From assembly GCA_910588465.1 (NCBI GenBank), contig CAJUOP010000002.1:1-64000 (forward strand): 64,000 nt of DNA, in the 5' to 3' direction. The stretch's first letter is position 1. Every line of letters starts with the position of its first letter. A program made the position numbers and the translations under genes. The DNA is from an uncultured Christensenellaceae bacterium (GTDB lineage Bacteria > Bacillota > Clostridia > Christensenellales > Borkfalkiaceae). Shown piece by piece: positions 34,352 through 41,920 of the stretch. The notes beneath the pieces are model-generated. The model had not been told where the DNA came from and searched no databases. It worked only from the letters and a program-made list of their open reading frames with translations.

Positions 34352-34819
34352 TCAGTTTTCGGGGCGAAAAATTCTCGCAAGTGCCAGCAACGCCCGTCCG
34401 TGCATTTTGAAAACCCTGTTATAGTAACCGTCCCGCTCTGCTTCAAAGTCTTTGTTTTGCCCATAAATTCGGCGACAAATCTCGGACCATTCTTCGGCGT
34501 AGTCGTACCGCATTTTTATGACGAGTGATTCGGTGGGACTTAAAACGGACATAAGCGGCTCCAGCTCTCGCCAGTCCGCTTCCAGTTCCGTTTCTCGCTT
34601 TTTCAATTTATCTTCAAGTGCTATTTTCCGTAGGACTTGGCGTTCGGTCGGGCCACCGTTGTCCCCGCCTTTCCCTTTCGGCATTCCGTCAAAACTAACC
34701 GCTTTGACATCGCCGTACCGCTCTATGGCATATTCCAGTTCCTTTCGGATGGTTTCGCACTCTATCGCTTTGTTGCGGTGCTGATTCAATCTCTTTTTTA
34801 CCTCGCTCGTATTCGCCAT
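34352..34819 (-). CDS. ArpU/RinA-like late transcription regulator
   Basis: The 155-aa product has a helical N-terminal half and a sigma-70 region-4-like C-terminal helix-turn-helix (MSVLSPTESLVIKMRYDYAE, then WSEICRRIYGQ with a YYNRVFKMHGRAL recognition helix), as in ArpU/RinA/DUF1492 regulators. These activate late or packaging genes in Bacillota phages. It is the last gene before the late promoter and its 10-bp repeats, the expected target (inference). Ribosome site AGGAGG precedes the ATG. Confidence 0.82.
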   Translation of the reverse strand: MANTSEVKKRLNQHRNKAIECETIRKELEYAIERYGDVKAVSFDGMPKGKGGDNGGPTERQVLRKIALEDKLKKRETELEADWRELEPLMSVLSPTESLVIKMRYDYAEEWSEICRRIYGQNKDFEAERDGYYNRVFKMHGRALLALARIFRPEN

Positions 34820-34841
34820 AAATGTCGCCTCCTGCTATTGC

Positions 34842-35702
34842 CTATTCTGCAAAGATTTTATTGATTTCCTTTTGACTCAGTTTCCTTCCGTTCCTTATGC
34901 AGACGACGTTGTTATTTCCGGTTACCATCACAAATCGTTTGACTGTCGCATCCACGTATTTCGGGTCGAGTTCCATCGCGTAGCACACGCGGTCGGATTG
35001 CTCGCAAGCTATAAGCGTCGAACCGCTCCCGTTGAACGGGTCGTACACCGTTTCTCCACGTTTAGTGCTATTCCGTATCAACCTCAAAAGCAAGGCGACC
35101 GGTTTCATAGTGGGATGCAGTGCGTTCCTTGTCGGTTTGTTTTCGTGAATGACAGTCGTCGGCTCATCCTCTTTCTGCATTGCCGTCAAAATGTCCAGAA
35201 GTTCCTGTTTCTTCATCTTGGTGTAATCCACCGCTTCGTCTTCGTAAACCGTTGACTGCGTCCTGTCTTTTGTGAAATAGTGCGCTCCCTCTTTCCAACC
35301 GTATAGGCACGGTTCGTGCTTCCACTGATAATCTTGCCGTCCCATTACGAAGGCGTTTTTTACCCATATAATGCACTGTCGCACGTGGAGTCCGACCGCC
35401 TCGCAGGTCTTTCTGAATACCAGTCCGTTGCTGTCCGGGTGGAATATGTAAAATGCGCCACCGGGTTTGAGTCTTTCCTTTGCGTTCTCGAAGGATTCAG
35501 TCAGCAATCTCTCAAATGCACAGTCGCTCAGATTGTCGTTCGCTATACGCATTTTCTCTTCGGTGCCGCCTTCGTAGTCCACATTGTACGGCGGGTCTGT
35601 CAATAACAATTGGGTATACCCCCCCCTTGCCACATCGCGTCCACATCGCCTTTTTGGGTGCTGTCGCCGCAATAAACACGGTGCTTGCCGCCCAGTATCC
35701 AA
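34842..35702 (-). CDS. DNA adenine/cytosine-N4 methyltransferase, C-terminal part of a frame-broken gene
   Basis: From about 35630 down, the frame encodes an N6/N4 methyltransferase: catalytic TDPPYNVDYEGG near the start, TMKPVALLLRLI, and the SAM-binding FNGSGSTLIACEQ with AMELDPKYVD near the end. The circular order DPPY first, FxGxG last, is the beta class (N6-adenine or N4-cytosine). The first ~20 codons of this frame are out-of-frame noise. The preceding ParB-like frame joins this one at a run of eight G on the coding strand (35619-35626); nine G would give a single protein (WQGGG-YTQLLL). So the enzyme is either off, made by frameshifting, or mis-sequenced here. Confidence 0.85.
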   Translation of the reverse strand: MDTGRQAPCLLRRQHPKRRCGRDVARGGYTQLLLTDPPYNVDYEGGTEEKMRIANDNLSDCAFERLLTESFENAKERLKPGGAFYIFHPDSNGLVFRKTCEAVGLHVRQCIIWVKNAFVMGRQDYQWKHEPCLYGWKEGAHYFTKDRTQSTVYEDEAVDYTKMKKQELLDILTAMQKEDEPTTVIHENKPTRNALHPTMKPVALLLRLIRNSTKRGETVYDPFNGSGSTLIACEQSDRVCYAMELDPKYVDATVKRFVMVTGNNNVVCIRNGRKLSQKEINKIFAE

Positions 35703-36238
35703 AGGTCGCCACGGCGGCTTGTAGGCTCTTCTGGAAGGGGTATTTCCTCATCCGCATCTATCAGTCCCTCGGTCGCTGCGCTCAATGCATCCGCGATTTC
35801 GCCGTATTCGTCTCGCGTGAACCCCGTCAATTCGATAGGGAATTCTGCCGCATCTATCTTCTCAAACAGCCCCGCCAGTTTTTGCATATCGGGGTCTGCC
35901 AGTTCCGCGATGCGGTTGTCCGCTATGAGGTCGGCGAGTTCTTCCGCATCCGATGCATAGTTTTGATAATCTACCGGCACTTCGCTTAATCCCTCCAGCT
36001 GTGCCGCGGCAAGTCTGCCGTGTCCTCTGACTATCAACCCCGACCGCGTGCTAACAGTGATAGGGTTTCTCCATCCGGCGTTTCTGATTATCATCCCCAG
36101 TCGCCTAAGTTGTTCGTCCGGGTGCATATTCGGGTTTTCCGGATTTGGATGCACGTCCTCAACCGCCACTATTGCGTCGTGGGCGCAGTAGACGGGGATG
36201 CCGTCTGCGTAACCTTTTACGTTCATTTTGTTTGTCAT
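35600..36238 (-). CDS. ParB-like N-terminal domain of the broken methyltransferase
   Basis: The 212-aa frame has a ParB/Srx nuclease-like domain: VHPNPENPNMHPDEQLRRL, GWRNPITVSTRSGLIVRGHG with the conserved RGHxR-like core, and AAAQLEGLSEVPVD. It runs into a linker ending GGKHRVYCGDS, which in intact phage proteins leads straight to the methyltransferase DPPY motif. It terminates six codons after the G8 tract. ParB-methyltransferase fusions are common in phages. AGGAGC precedes the ATG. Confidence 0.85.
   Translation of the reverse strand: MTNKMNVKGYADGIPVYCAHDAIVAVEDVHPNPENPNMHPDEQLRRLGMIIRNAGWRNPITVSTRSGLIVRGHGRLAAAQLEGLSEVPVDYQNYASDAEELADLIADNRIAELADPDMQKLAGLFEKIDAAEFPIELTGFTRDEYGEIADALSAATEGLIDADEEIPLPEEPTSRRGDLWILGGKHRVYCGDSTQKGDVDAMWQGGGIPNCY
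35619..35626. repeat. G8/C8 homopolymer inside the ParB-methyltransferase gene
   Basis: Eight C on the plus strand (eight G in the gene). With 8 G the upstream frame ends in IPNCY; with 9 (or 6) it continues into the DPPY methyltransferase domain. A simple slipped-strand on/off switch would act here, if it is real. Confidence 0.9.
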
Positions 36239-36247
36239 AATTTGCTC

Positions 36248-37672
36248 CTATTTTTTATTTGCCCTTCGGCTCTCGATTCTCGCCTTTACGGCGGCTATCA
36301 GTTCGTCTTGGTTCATCCGCTTTCCCCGGAGTGAACGCATAACGTCTATGTCGTGTGTGCCTTCTATCAAAATGTGGCTTACTACCACCGTTTTGCTTTT
36401 CTGCCCCTGCCTATCCAGCCTTGCGTTCGCTTGCAGATACCATTCGAGGTTACTCGGCACTCCGAACCATACGATGTTACTCCCGCCCGCTTGCAGATTA
36501 AGCCCGTGTCCCATGCTTGCCGGGTGTGCAAAGAGAAGTCTGACTTTCCCCGCATTCCAATCTTCCACGTCTTTTCGCCCGGATATCGTTCTCGGCTCGT
36601 ATTTCTCAAACCGTTTCATCAGTCGGTCGTAATCGTGCCGGAAGTTGTAAAACACCATCATAGGCTGCCCTGCGTTATCTTCCACCATCTCTTCCAGTGC
36701 ATCAAGTTTTATGTCGTGAACCCACTGTACTCTCCGCTCGTAACCCGTGACTACGCCATCTTCGTCCACCATCGGCTCTTCGTAGTAGACGGCCCCGTTC
36801 GCCATTTGCAGAAGTTTATTCGTAACCGCCGCCTTGTTGCCTGCGACTACCTCCCCCTCTTCCAGTTCGAGGATGCAGTCCGATTCCATCTTGTCGTATT
36901 GCTCTCGCGCTTCGGGTGTCAGCTTCAACTTAACGATGCTATCGATTCGCTCCGGCATCTTCAAGTGGTCTTTTGCGGAAAGCGATATCATGATGTCGGA
37001 CAGCTTGGCGTAGATTTGTTCGCTCGCTCCATCTCTCGGTATCCACTCATAGATGATGTTGCCGTTGCGCCGTCCCGGCATAAAGTATCGGCTTCGGTAC
37101 GCGGTCATCGTTTTGCCCAGTCGCTCGCCGCTGTCCAAAAGATAGACCTGCGACCATAAATCCTCAAACCCTTGCGGACTCGGCGTTCCCGTCAAAAGAA
37201 TTACGCGGTCGGTGATAGGTGTTGCTTTTCTTAACGCTTTGAACCGCTGGCTGGAATTGCTTTTGAAGCTCGACGACTCATCCACTACCACCATATCGAA
37301 CGGCCACGGTATTTTCCGCTTGATGTAAAAGTCTATCAGCCATTTCACGTTCTCGCGGTTGATTATGTAGACGTCGGCCGTCGCGTTCAATCCGGCGATT
37401 CGCTGTTTTTCCGTTCCGAGAATTTTGGACAGCCGAAGTTTCCGCAAATGGTCCCATTTGTCTCGCTCGTCTTCCCACGTCACGTCTGCCACGTAAAGCG
37501 GCGCGATGACCAGTGCTTTGCTTATCTCGAAGTTGTCGTACATCAGTTTCTCGATTGCCGTTAAGGTGCAGACGGTTTTTCCCAATCCCATTTGAAGAAC
37601 TGCGAAGACTTTTTTGTTCTCAACCATTCGGTCAATCGTGAATTGCTGATAATCGTGCGGAATGAATTTCAT
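36248..37672 (-). CDS. SNF2-type DEAD/DEAH helicase
   Basis: The 474-aa product starts at the ATG 37672 (GGGAGG upstream) and has the helicase motifs of phage SNF2-like ATPases: Walker A QMGLGKT, DEAH-box variant VVDESS, motif III LLTGTP, motif V GHGLNLQAG and motif VI QANARLDRQGQ. It is a DNA translocase likely used in replication or recombination. It overlaps the VRR-NUC gene by 4 bp, a pairing seen in many Bacillota phages. Confidence 0.93.
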   Translation of the reverse strand: MKFIPHDYQQFTIDRMVENKKVFAVLQMGLGKTVCTLTAIEKLMYDNFEISKALVIAPLYVADVTWEDERDKWDHLRKLRLSKILGTEKQRIAGLNATADVYIINRENVKWLIDFYIKRKIPWPFDMVVVDESSSFKSNSSQRFKALRKATPITDRVILLTGTPSPQGFEDLWSQVYLLDSGERLGKTMTAYRSRYFMPGRRNGNIIYEWIPRDGASEQIYAKLSDIMISLSAKDHLKMPERIDSIVKLKLTPEAREQYDKMESDCILELEEGEVVAGNKAAVTNKLLQMANGAVYYEEPMVDEDGVVTGYERRVQWVHDIKLDALEEMVEDNAGQPMMVFYNFRHDYDRLMKRFEKYEPRTISGRKDVEDWNAGKVRLLFAHPASMGHGLNLQAGGSNIVWFGVPSNLEWYLQANARLDRQGQKSKTVVVSHILIEGTHDIDVMRSLRGKRMNQDELIAAVKARIESRRANKK

Positions 37673-37965
37673 TCGTTGCCTCCCTGTGCTTTTACCTCTT
37701 CGATGAATTCCGTCACGGCGGCCGTAGTGTTTATGACTCGCACGTCGAACCCCATAAGCCGCAGTGCTTTGTGGCGGTATTTTTGCAAAGGCGAAAGCCG
37801 CCCACCCTTGGGCCTTTTGGTCTCGACAAAAATCACGCGACCGCCCGGAAGACACACCAGCCTGTCGGGCATACCTGCGTCAACCGCCGCGGATAACTTA
37901 TACGCCGCACCGCCTATTTTCTTGATTTCGTCGCGTAGGTGTTGTTCTATCGGTTTTTCCTGCAT
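37669..37965 (-). CDS. VRR-NUC domain nuclease
   Basis: The 98-aa product is a stand-alone VRR-NUC domain of the PD-(D/E)XK superfamily: EQHLRDEIKKIGG, GMPDRLVCLPGGRVIFVETK (catalytic D, E and K) and SPLQKYRHKALRLMGFDV. Such nucleases cut branched DNA. Its gene is coupled to the SNF2 helicase, so the two may process recombination or replication intermediates together. Confidence 0.92.
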   Translation of the reverse strand: MQEKPIEQHLRDEIKKIGGAAYKLSAAVDAGMPDRLVCLPGGRVIFVETKRPKGGRLSPLQKYRHKALRLMGFDVRVINTTAAVTEFIEEVKAQGGNE

Positions 37966-37978
37966 ACTGCCTCCTGTG

Positions 37979-38243
37979 CCTACATTCTACAATCTCTACA
38001 AAATTTTCTATAAATCCTTCGCGTATAGGTGCATTAGGCGTTTGCGTTCTGCCTATTTACCTATTTGCATTTGCTTTATTAAGAAAAAATGTAGTAAATG
38101 TAGGTTTTATCGGTATTCGGAATTTTAAATACTACGTATTTAAGGTCTCCGCTCCCGCTTTTTTCTCGCCTACTTTCTCGCCTACATTGTGTTCTAAAAT
38201 GTAGGTCAAATGTAGGTTTTTCGTTTTTGAGAATGTAGTCGCC
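37979..38243. other. AT-rich gene-free region with repeated ATGTAGG motifs (candidate origin or operator array)
   Basis: This 290-bp interval between genes of the same operon is AT-rich and has no supportable gene. ATGTAGGT occurs at 38098-38105, 38199-38206 and 38210-38217, near-copies ATGTAGT at 38089 and 38232, and the reverse CCTACATT at 37980 and 38181. TCGCCTAC is also repeated at 38166 and 38178. Clustered short repeats in an AT-rich gap beside primase, polymerase and helicase genes fit an iteron-type replication origin, but a regulator-binding array is equally possible. Confidence 0.5.
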
Positions 38244-38255
38244 TTTTGTGCATAC

Positions 38256-38585
38256 CTACTTTTTTTCGATTATGCGGATTCCGTTTCTTTGCGCTGCGCT
38301 AATTTCCTTCCGCATCCCGTTGCTGATTCCGTACCGAGTGCAAAGCCATAGTGCATCGCAACGTGTCAAAAACTCAATTCCCGCCAGAATGCCCTTTCGC
38401 CGCGCAAGCGCATCTTCATCGTCCAAAATATCGGGAAGGTATAAATGCGGAGCGTAAGGGGCCGCACCCTCTTGCAAAGCCGATAACGCCATCTCTTGGG
38501 CATAGCGACGGTACTCTGCGCGTCTTTCTTCGCTGTTCGCTTTGAAAGGACTGCAGATGAAAACTGCTTTTATTCTATCGTTCAT
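38256..38585 (-). CDS. DUF7768-like / nucleoside deoxyribosyltransferase-like protein
   Basis: The 109-aa product has a Rossmann-like layout: KAVFICSPFKA at the start (a phosphate-binding-type loop), APYAPHLYLPDILDD, CDALWLCTRYGISNGMRKEI and a final RIIE. This is typical of small phage proteins related to nucleoside 2-deoxyribosyltransferases. The ATG at 38585 overlaps the upstream TGA. Possible role in nucleotide metabolism; no activity is proved by the motifs. Confidence 0.7.
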   Translation of the reverse strand: MNDRIKAVFICSPFKANSEERRAEYRRYAQEMALSALQEGAAPYAPHLYLPDILDDEDALARRKGILAGIEFLTRCDALWLCTRYGISNGMRKEISAAQRNGIRIIEKK

Positions 38586-39136
38586 ATCTCGTCTCCCCAG
38601 CAATCCCACCCTGCACGTTCACGCCGCGCATAAAGTTCGAGCTTCTTTTCGGCAGGGTATAACCGCTCCATAATCTCATAGGCGATTCTCGGCTTTTGAC
38701 TGTGCCGTTCGGCGCGTTCCGTGAACACGCTATGTATCTTGCCTCGTTCCGCTTTTGCTACCGGGCGCAATTTGCCGCGGTACATAAAAAGCAGATATTC
38801 GTGTCCATATCTTATCGTGAACGCTGCAGGGATTCCGTTTTCTTTGTTCCAGACCATTCGGGCGTGGAGCTTGTATCCGAGCCTTTCGGCTATCGTCTGC
38901 GCTTCGAAGAGGTATTTGTCAATCGTCCAAAGGAAGAGTACGCTATTCGGCTCTGTACGCCCCACAGCGGTGCGCAGGTGGCTCTCTATCTCTTCCAGCG
39001 GTATTGTCCTGTAATCGAGCGGGAGTCCGCTACTGTGCGCTCTGACGGCTTTACGGCCGCCCTTGCTTTGTTTCCACGGCGGGTCGGCGCAAATCACGCC
39101 GTACCGCTCCGTTGTGCTGAAAATATCAACTTTCAT
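38582..39136 (-). CDS. MT-A70-family adenine methyltransferase
   Basis: The 184-aa product has the family core: VICADPPWKQ with catalytic DPPW, FLWTIDKYLFEAQTIAERLG, and RHSQKPRIAYEIMERLYP followed by KLELYARRERAGWDCWGDE. This is the usual phage MT-A70 that methylates adenine N6 in DNA, often to evade restriction. The ATG at 39136 follows AAGGA. It is the third DNA methyltransferase in the phage and the only one with an unbroken frame. Confidence 0.92.
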   Translation of the reverse strand: MKVDIFSTTERYGVICADPPWKQSKGGRKAVRAHSSGLPLDYRTIPLEEIESHLRTAVGRTEPNSVLFLWTIDKYLFEAQTIAERLGYKLHARMVWNKENGIPAAFTIRYGHEYLLFMYRGKLRPVAKAERGKIHSVFTERAERHSQKPRIAYEIMERLYPAEKKLELYARRERAGWDCWGDEI

Positions 39137-39147
39137 TCTCGCCGTCC

Positions 39148-39288
39148 TTATTCGTTCTCGAAAGCGTTTTTGATGTCGATGCGGATAATCTTTCCGCATT
39201 TATAGACCGTGATATTACCTTTCTCCAGCTTCTCGCAGAGACCGCTTTTTATCGTCTCCACGGCTTTCAAAATCCATTCCGCGTTCAT
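39148..39288 (-). CDS. 46-aa hypothetical protein
   Basis: A short gene with a very strong site (AAGGAGGT) and ATG at 39288. The product begins NAEWILKAVETIKSGLCEKL and ends with two short strands (ITVYKCGKIIRID). No family recognised. It overlaps the preceding stop by 4 bp. Confidence 0.6.
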   Translation of the reverse strand: MNAEWILKAVETIKSGLCEKLEKGNITVYKCGKIIRIDIKNAFENE

Positions 39289-39491
39289 TGCTTTTTCCAC
39301 CTCCTTCCCGCGCAAGCGAAGAAGTCTTCGGTCGGCGCAGAAAATCCGGTGATTACTACGGCAGGCGTTGTTTCGTTGCAGAAATAGTCGCCTTCGCCTA
39401 TGTAGGTGCAGTTCGCGCAATTGTGGCATCCCTTTGCATCAAGGTCGATTCCGCTTTTGCGGCGACCGCCGTTCTTATGCTTTTTGTTCAT
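39285..39491 (-). CDS. cysteine-rich small protein, likely zinc-binding
   Basis: The 68-aa product has a basic start and CHNCANCTYIGEGDYFC, then a late FFACAGR. CxxCxxC plus a distal C resembles a small zinc ribbon found in phage early operons. GGAGG precedes the ATG at 39491 and the gene overlaps the 3' end region of its neighbours by 4 bp. Confidence 0.65.
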   Translation of the reverse strand: MNKKHKNGGRRKSGIDLDAKGCHNCANCTYIGEGDYFCNETTPAVVITGFSAPTEDFFACAGRRWKKQ

Positions 39492-39493
39492 AA

Positions 39494-41908
39494 TCAATCC
39501 TCCGTTTTCGGTTTAATAAATCCGCGCTGCGAGCCATACGGTCCGAACTTGTCCGGGTATTTGCTTTTTATCCATCCGAGCTTTTCCAGCATCGCGTTTA
39601 TTTGGCGCGTATCGCTTTTCAGCATCCGCGCTTCGGGTTGTTGCAAGCATTCCGTCCAGACCTCTATGGCGCAGACCTTTGTCCGTTCTACGCCGTTAGG
39701 CGAGCCTTTGAAAGTCTCCACGCTGGAGTAATATTGCATTCGTTCAAATGATGTTTTCGCCGCCCAGTCTGCGGGCAGTGGTATACTTAGGTATCTTTCG
39801 ATTATGCCCTGCCGAGGGTCTTCGCTGGTGTGCTTTTCCTGCTCTCTTTGCGCGGCGGCGGCTTCTTCATCGGTCAATTCCATAATGTTCTCGCCTGCGC
39901 GGTAGAGTTCGAGAGCTTCGGCCCATACTTGATGCACCTCTTCGGCTGTCATCCCGTTCGCGCCCCACACTGTTTTTGTTCGGCGTTCCGCATTTGTATC
40001 GACTACCCAAAACCGCCTATTTCCGGTATCGTCTTCAAGGAACGAAGACTCATTTGTCGTGCCGATGAATATGCTGTGTCTACGGTTGATGGTTACGTTT
40101 CGGGCATAAGCCTTACGGTAGGTATCCTCGGTTTTGCTTATGTAATTTTTGATTGCGTCCCTGTCGCTCTTTTTCAAAGCGGCGAGTTCGCCCATCTCCA
40201 CTATCCACGCGCCGTCGAGAGCTTCATAGCTCTCTTTGCCGCGGATTTCGGTTATCGAGTTGCTGAACCATTCCCCTGCGAGCCTTTGCACGATTAGCGT
40301 CTTTCCTATGCCTTGCTTTCCTACGATGGTCAGCATATGGTCGAATTTGCATCCGGGGTCATATATTCGTGCTATCGCGGCTATTATCGTTTTCCTTGTT
40401 ACGGCTCTCACGTATGCGCAGTCTTCTGCGCCGAGGTAGTCAATCAGCAGTCGCTCTACTCTCGCGCGTCCGTCCCACGTCGTGCTTTCTATGAATTGTT
40501 TTACGGGGTGGAACGACCGTTCCTCGAAAACGAGGGCAAGTGCATCGAGCAGTTTCCCTTTTGCTTCGATGCCGTAGACCGATTCCATATAATCGCGCAG
40601 TCCCGCGTCGTCGACGTCCGTCCACATCGCTCCGTCGCGCGGCCACGGCAGTTCGCCTTTGACCGTGCATCGGTCGCGGAAGAGGTCGCGTCCGTGTATG
40701 GCTTGCAGATTCGGGTCGTTCTGAAGGATGAGTTTCAAATTGGCAATTGTAGGCTCGTAACCGCCCGCTTTATTCGTCTTGAGCTTTTTCATCCATTCCG
40801 CATCATCGCTGTCTTTGAAACCGTCTCCGAATTCGGCTTTCGCCTTTTGTATCTTTTCTTCGCCTATGGTGAGCTTCACGTTTTCGTCCGCTCCGACCAG
40901 CTCCATCATTTTGCCCCAGCTCGGCAGCTTATTGACGGGTGTGCCTTCTTTCGCATCAAGGTCTTCCTCCCCGAATAAGTGAATACGCACAAGGTCAAAA
41001 GCGTTGCAAAGCTGACCGCTCGCAGGGTCTGTCGCGTGGTTGCTGTAGGCGAATTTGTCTTCATAAATCACAAGACCCGCCGCTGTGCTGCCGTTCGCAT
41101 AAGTGTATCTGCCCGGCGTACTGCATTCGGTGTAAACGTCCGGAAGGAATGTCGCTATTGCATCCTCTATCGTGTAAGTTCTGCAAAATGCGCCGATTAG
41201 TCCGGTCTTAGCGAGAGGGTCGCCTTGCTTTTCTGCGGCTTTCTTGCGCAGGCCTTTGCATCTGCTGGATTCGGGCCAGTTCGAAGTGTCGCGCCAGTCC
41301 GTGTATTTGGAAAGTACCGCATCCGGGTCTAAAATGGGCGCATCCACATACTCGAAGAAGAATTCCGCATCCTTCGACGTGCTGGGCCAGTACATCAGCC
41401 GTGTCGGCTCGTAGGTCGTATCGTCGAAATAGTCAATCCCCAGTTCGTTTGCAACGAACCGGGCGATGGCTTCGTACTCTTCGGGTGTAACGTCACGGCT
41501 CATCGGTATAATGAACCTAAGGCGCGGATGCTCCGGCGTATGTTTGTGCGTGGAATACGCGGCGACCGCATATGTCGTCATCAATTCCACGTCATCCCAG
41601 AAATCGGTCGGAGCGAAGTCGGCATCCAGCGTGATTAAGCTACGCGATTGAACGTATCCGTTTCTGCGCCGTCCGTTCTTCAAAACGCCGCCTACGAAAC
41701 CACCTATGTCCTTTATTTGCGATTGGCTGTCTTTGCCCATGTTGCGGTATTCGGCAGCTGTTTCGTGCGTCCTTACGGTTTCCGAGATGCGCTCCAGCAG
41801 CTCCGACCACGTAACAGTTTTGTTTTTCCATTTTTTCTCGAAACGGTCGCGTCCTATCGCTATATGTAATTCCAGCCGTGCGCCGTTTTTTAACTTGATT
41901 TCTGCCAT
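39494..41908 (-). CDS. VapE/VirE-type primase-helicase
   Basis: The 804-aa product combines an N-terminal primase-like region (RSLITLDADFAPTDFWDDV with the metal-binding DxD, PRLRFIIPMSRDVTPEEYEA) and a C-terminal virulence-associated E helicase domain. The latter has Walker A VGKQGIGKT, EMGELAAL, SIFIGTTNESSFLEDDTGNR with RRFWVV. It primes and unwinds phage DNA. It is followed by the polymerase gene in the usual Bacillota-phage replication module. Confidence 0.93.
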   Translation of the reverse strand: MAEIKLKNGARLELHIAIGRDRFEKKWKNKTVTWSELLERISETVRTHETAAEYRNMGKDSQSQIKDIGGFVGGVLKNGRRRNGYVQSRSLITLDADFAPTDFWDDVELMTTYAVAAYSTHKHTPEHPRLRFIIPMSRDVTPEEYEAIARFVANELGIDYFDDTTYEPTRLMYWPSTSKDAEFFFEYVDAPILDPDAVLSKYTDWRDTSNWPESSRCKGLRKKAAEKQGDPLAKTGLIGAFCRTYTIEDAIATFLPDVYTECSTPGRYTYANGSTAAGLVIYEDKFAYSNHATDPASGQLCNAFDLVRIHLFGEEDLDAKEGTPVNKLPSWGKMMELVGADENVKLTIGEEKIQKAKAEFGDGFKDSDDAEWMKKLKTNKAGGYEPTIANLKLILQNDPNLQAIHGRDLFRDRCTVKGELPWPRDGAMWTDVDDAGLRDYMESVYGIEAKGKLLDALALVFEERSFHPVKQFIESTTWDGRARVERLLIDYLGAEDCAYVRAVTRKTIIAAIARIYDPGCKFDHMLTIVGKQGIGKTLIVQRLAGEWFSNSITEIRGKESYEALDGAWIVEMGELAALKKSDRDAIKNYISKTEDTYRKAYARNVTINRRHSIFIGTTNESSFLEDDTGNRRFWVVDTNAERRTKTVWGANGMTAEEVHQVWAEALELYRAGENIMELTDEEAAAAQREQEKHTSEDPRQGIIERYLSIPLPADWAAKTSFERMQYYSSVETFKGSPNGVERTKVCAIEVWTECLQQPEARMLKSDTRQINAMLEKLGWIKSKYPDKFGPYGSQRGFIKPKTED

Positions 41909-41920
41909 CGCTTGTCTCCG

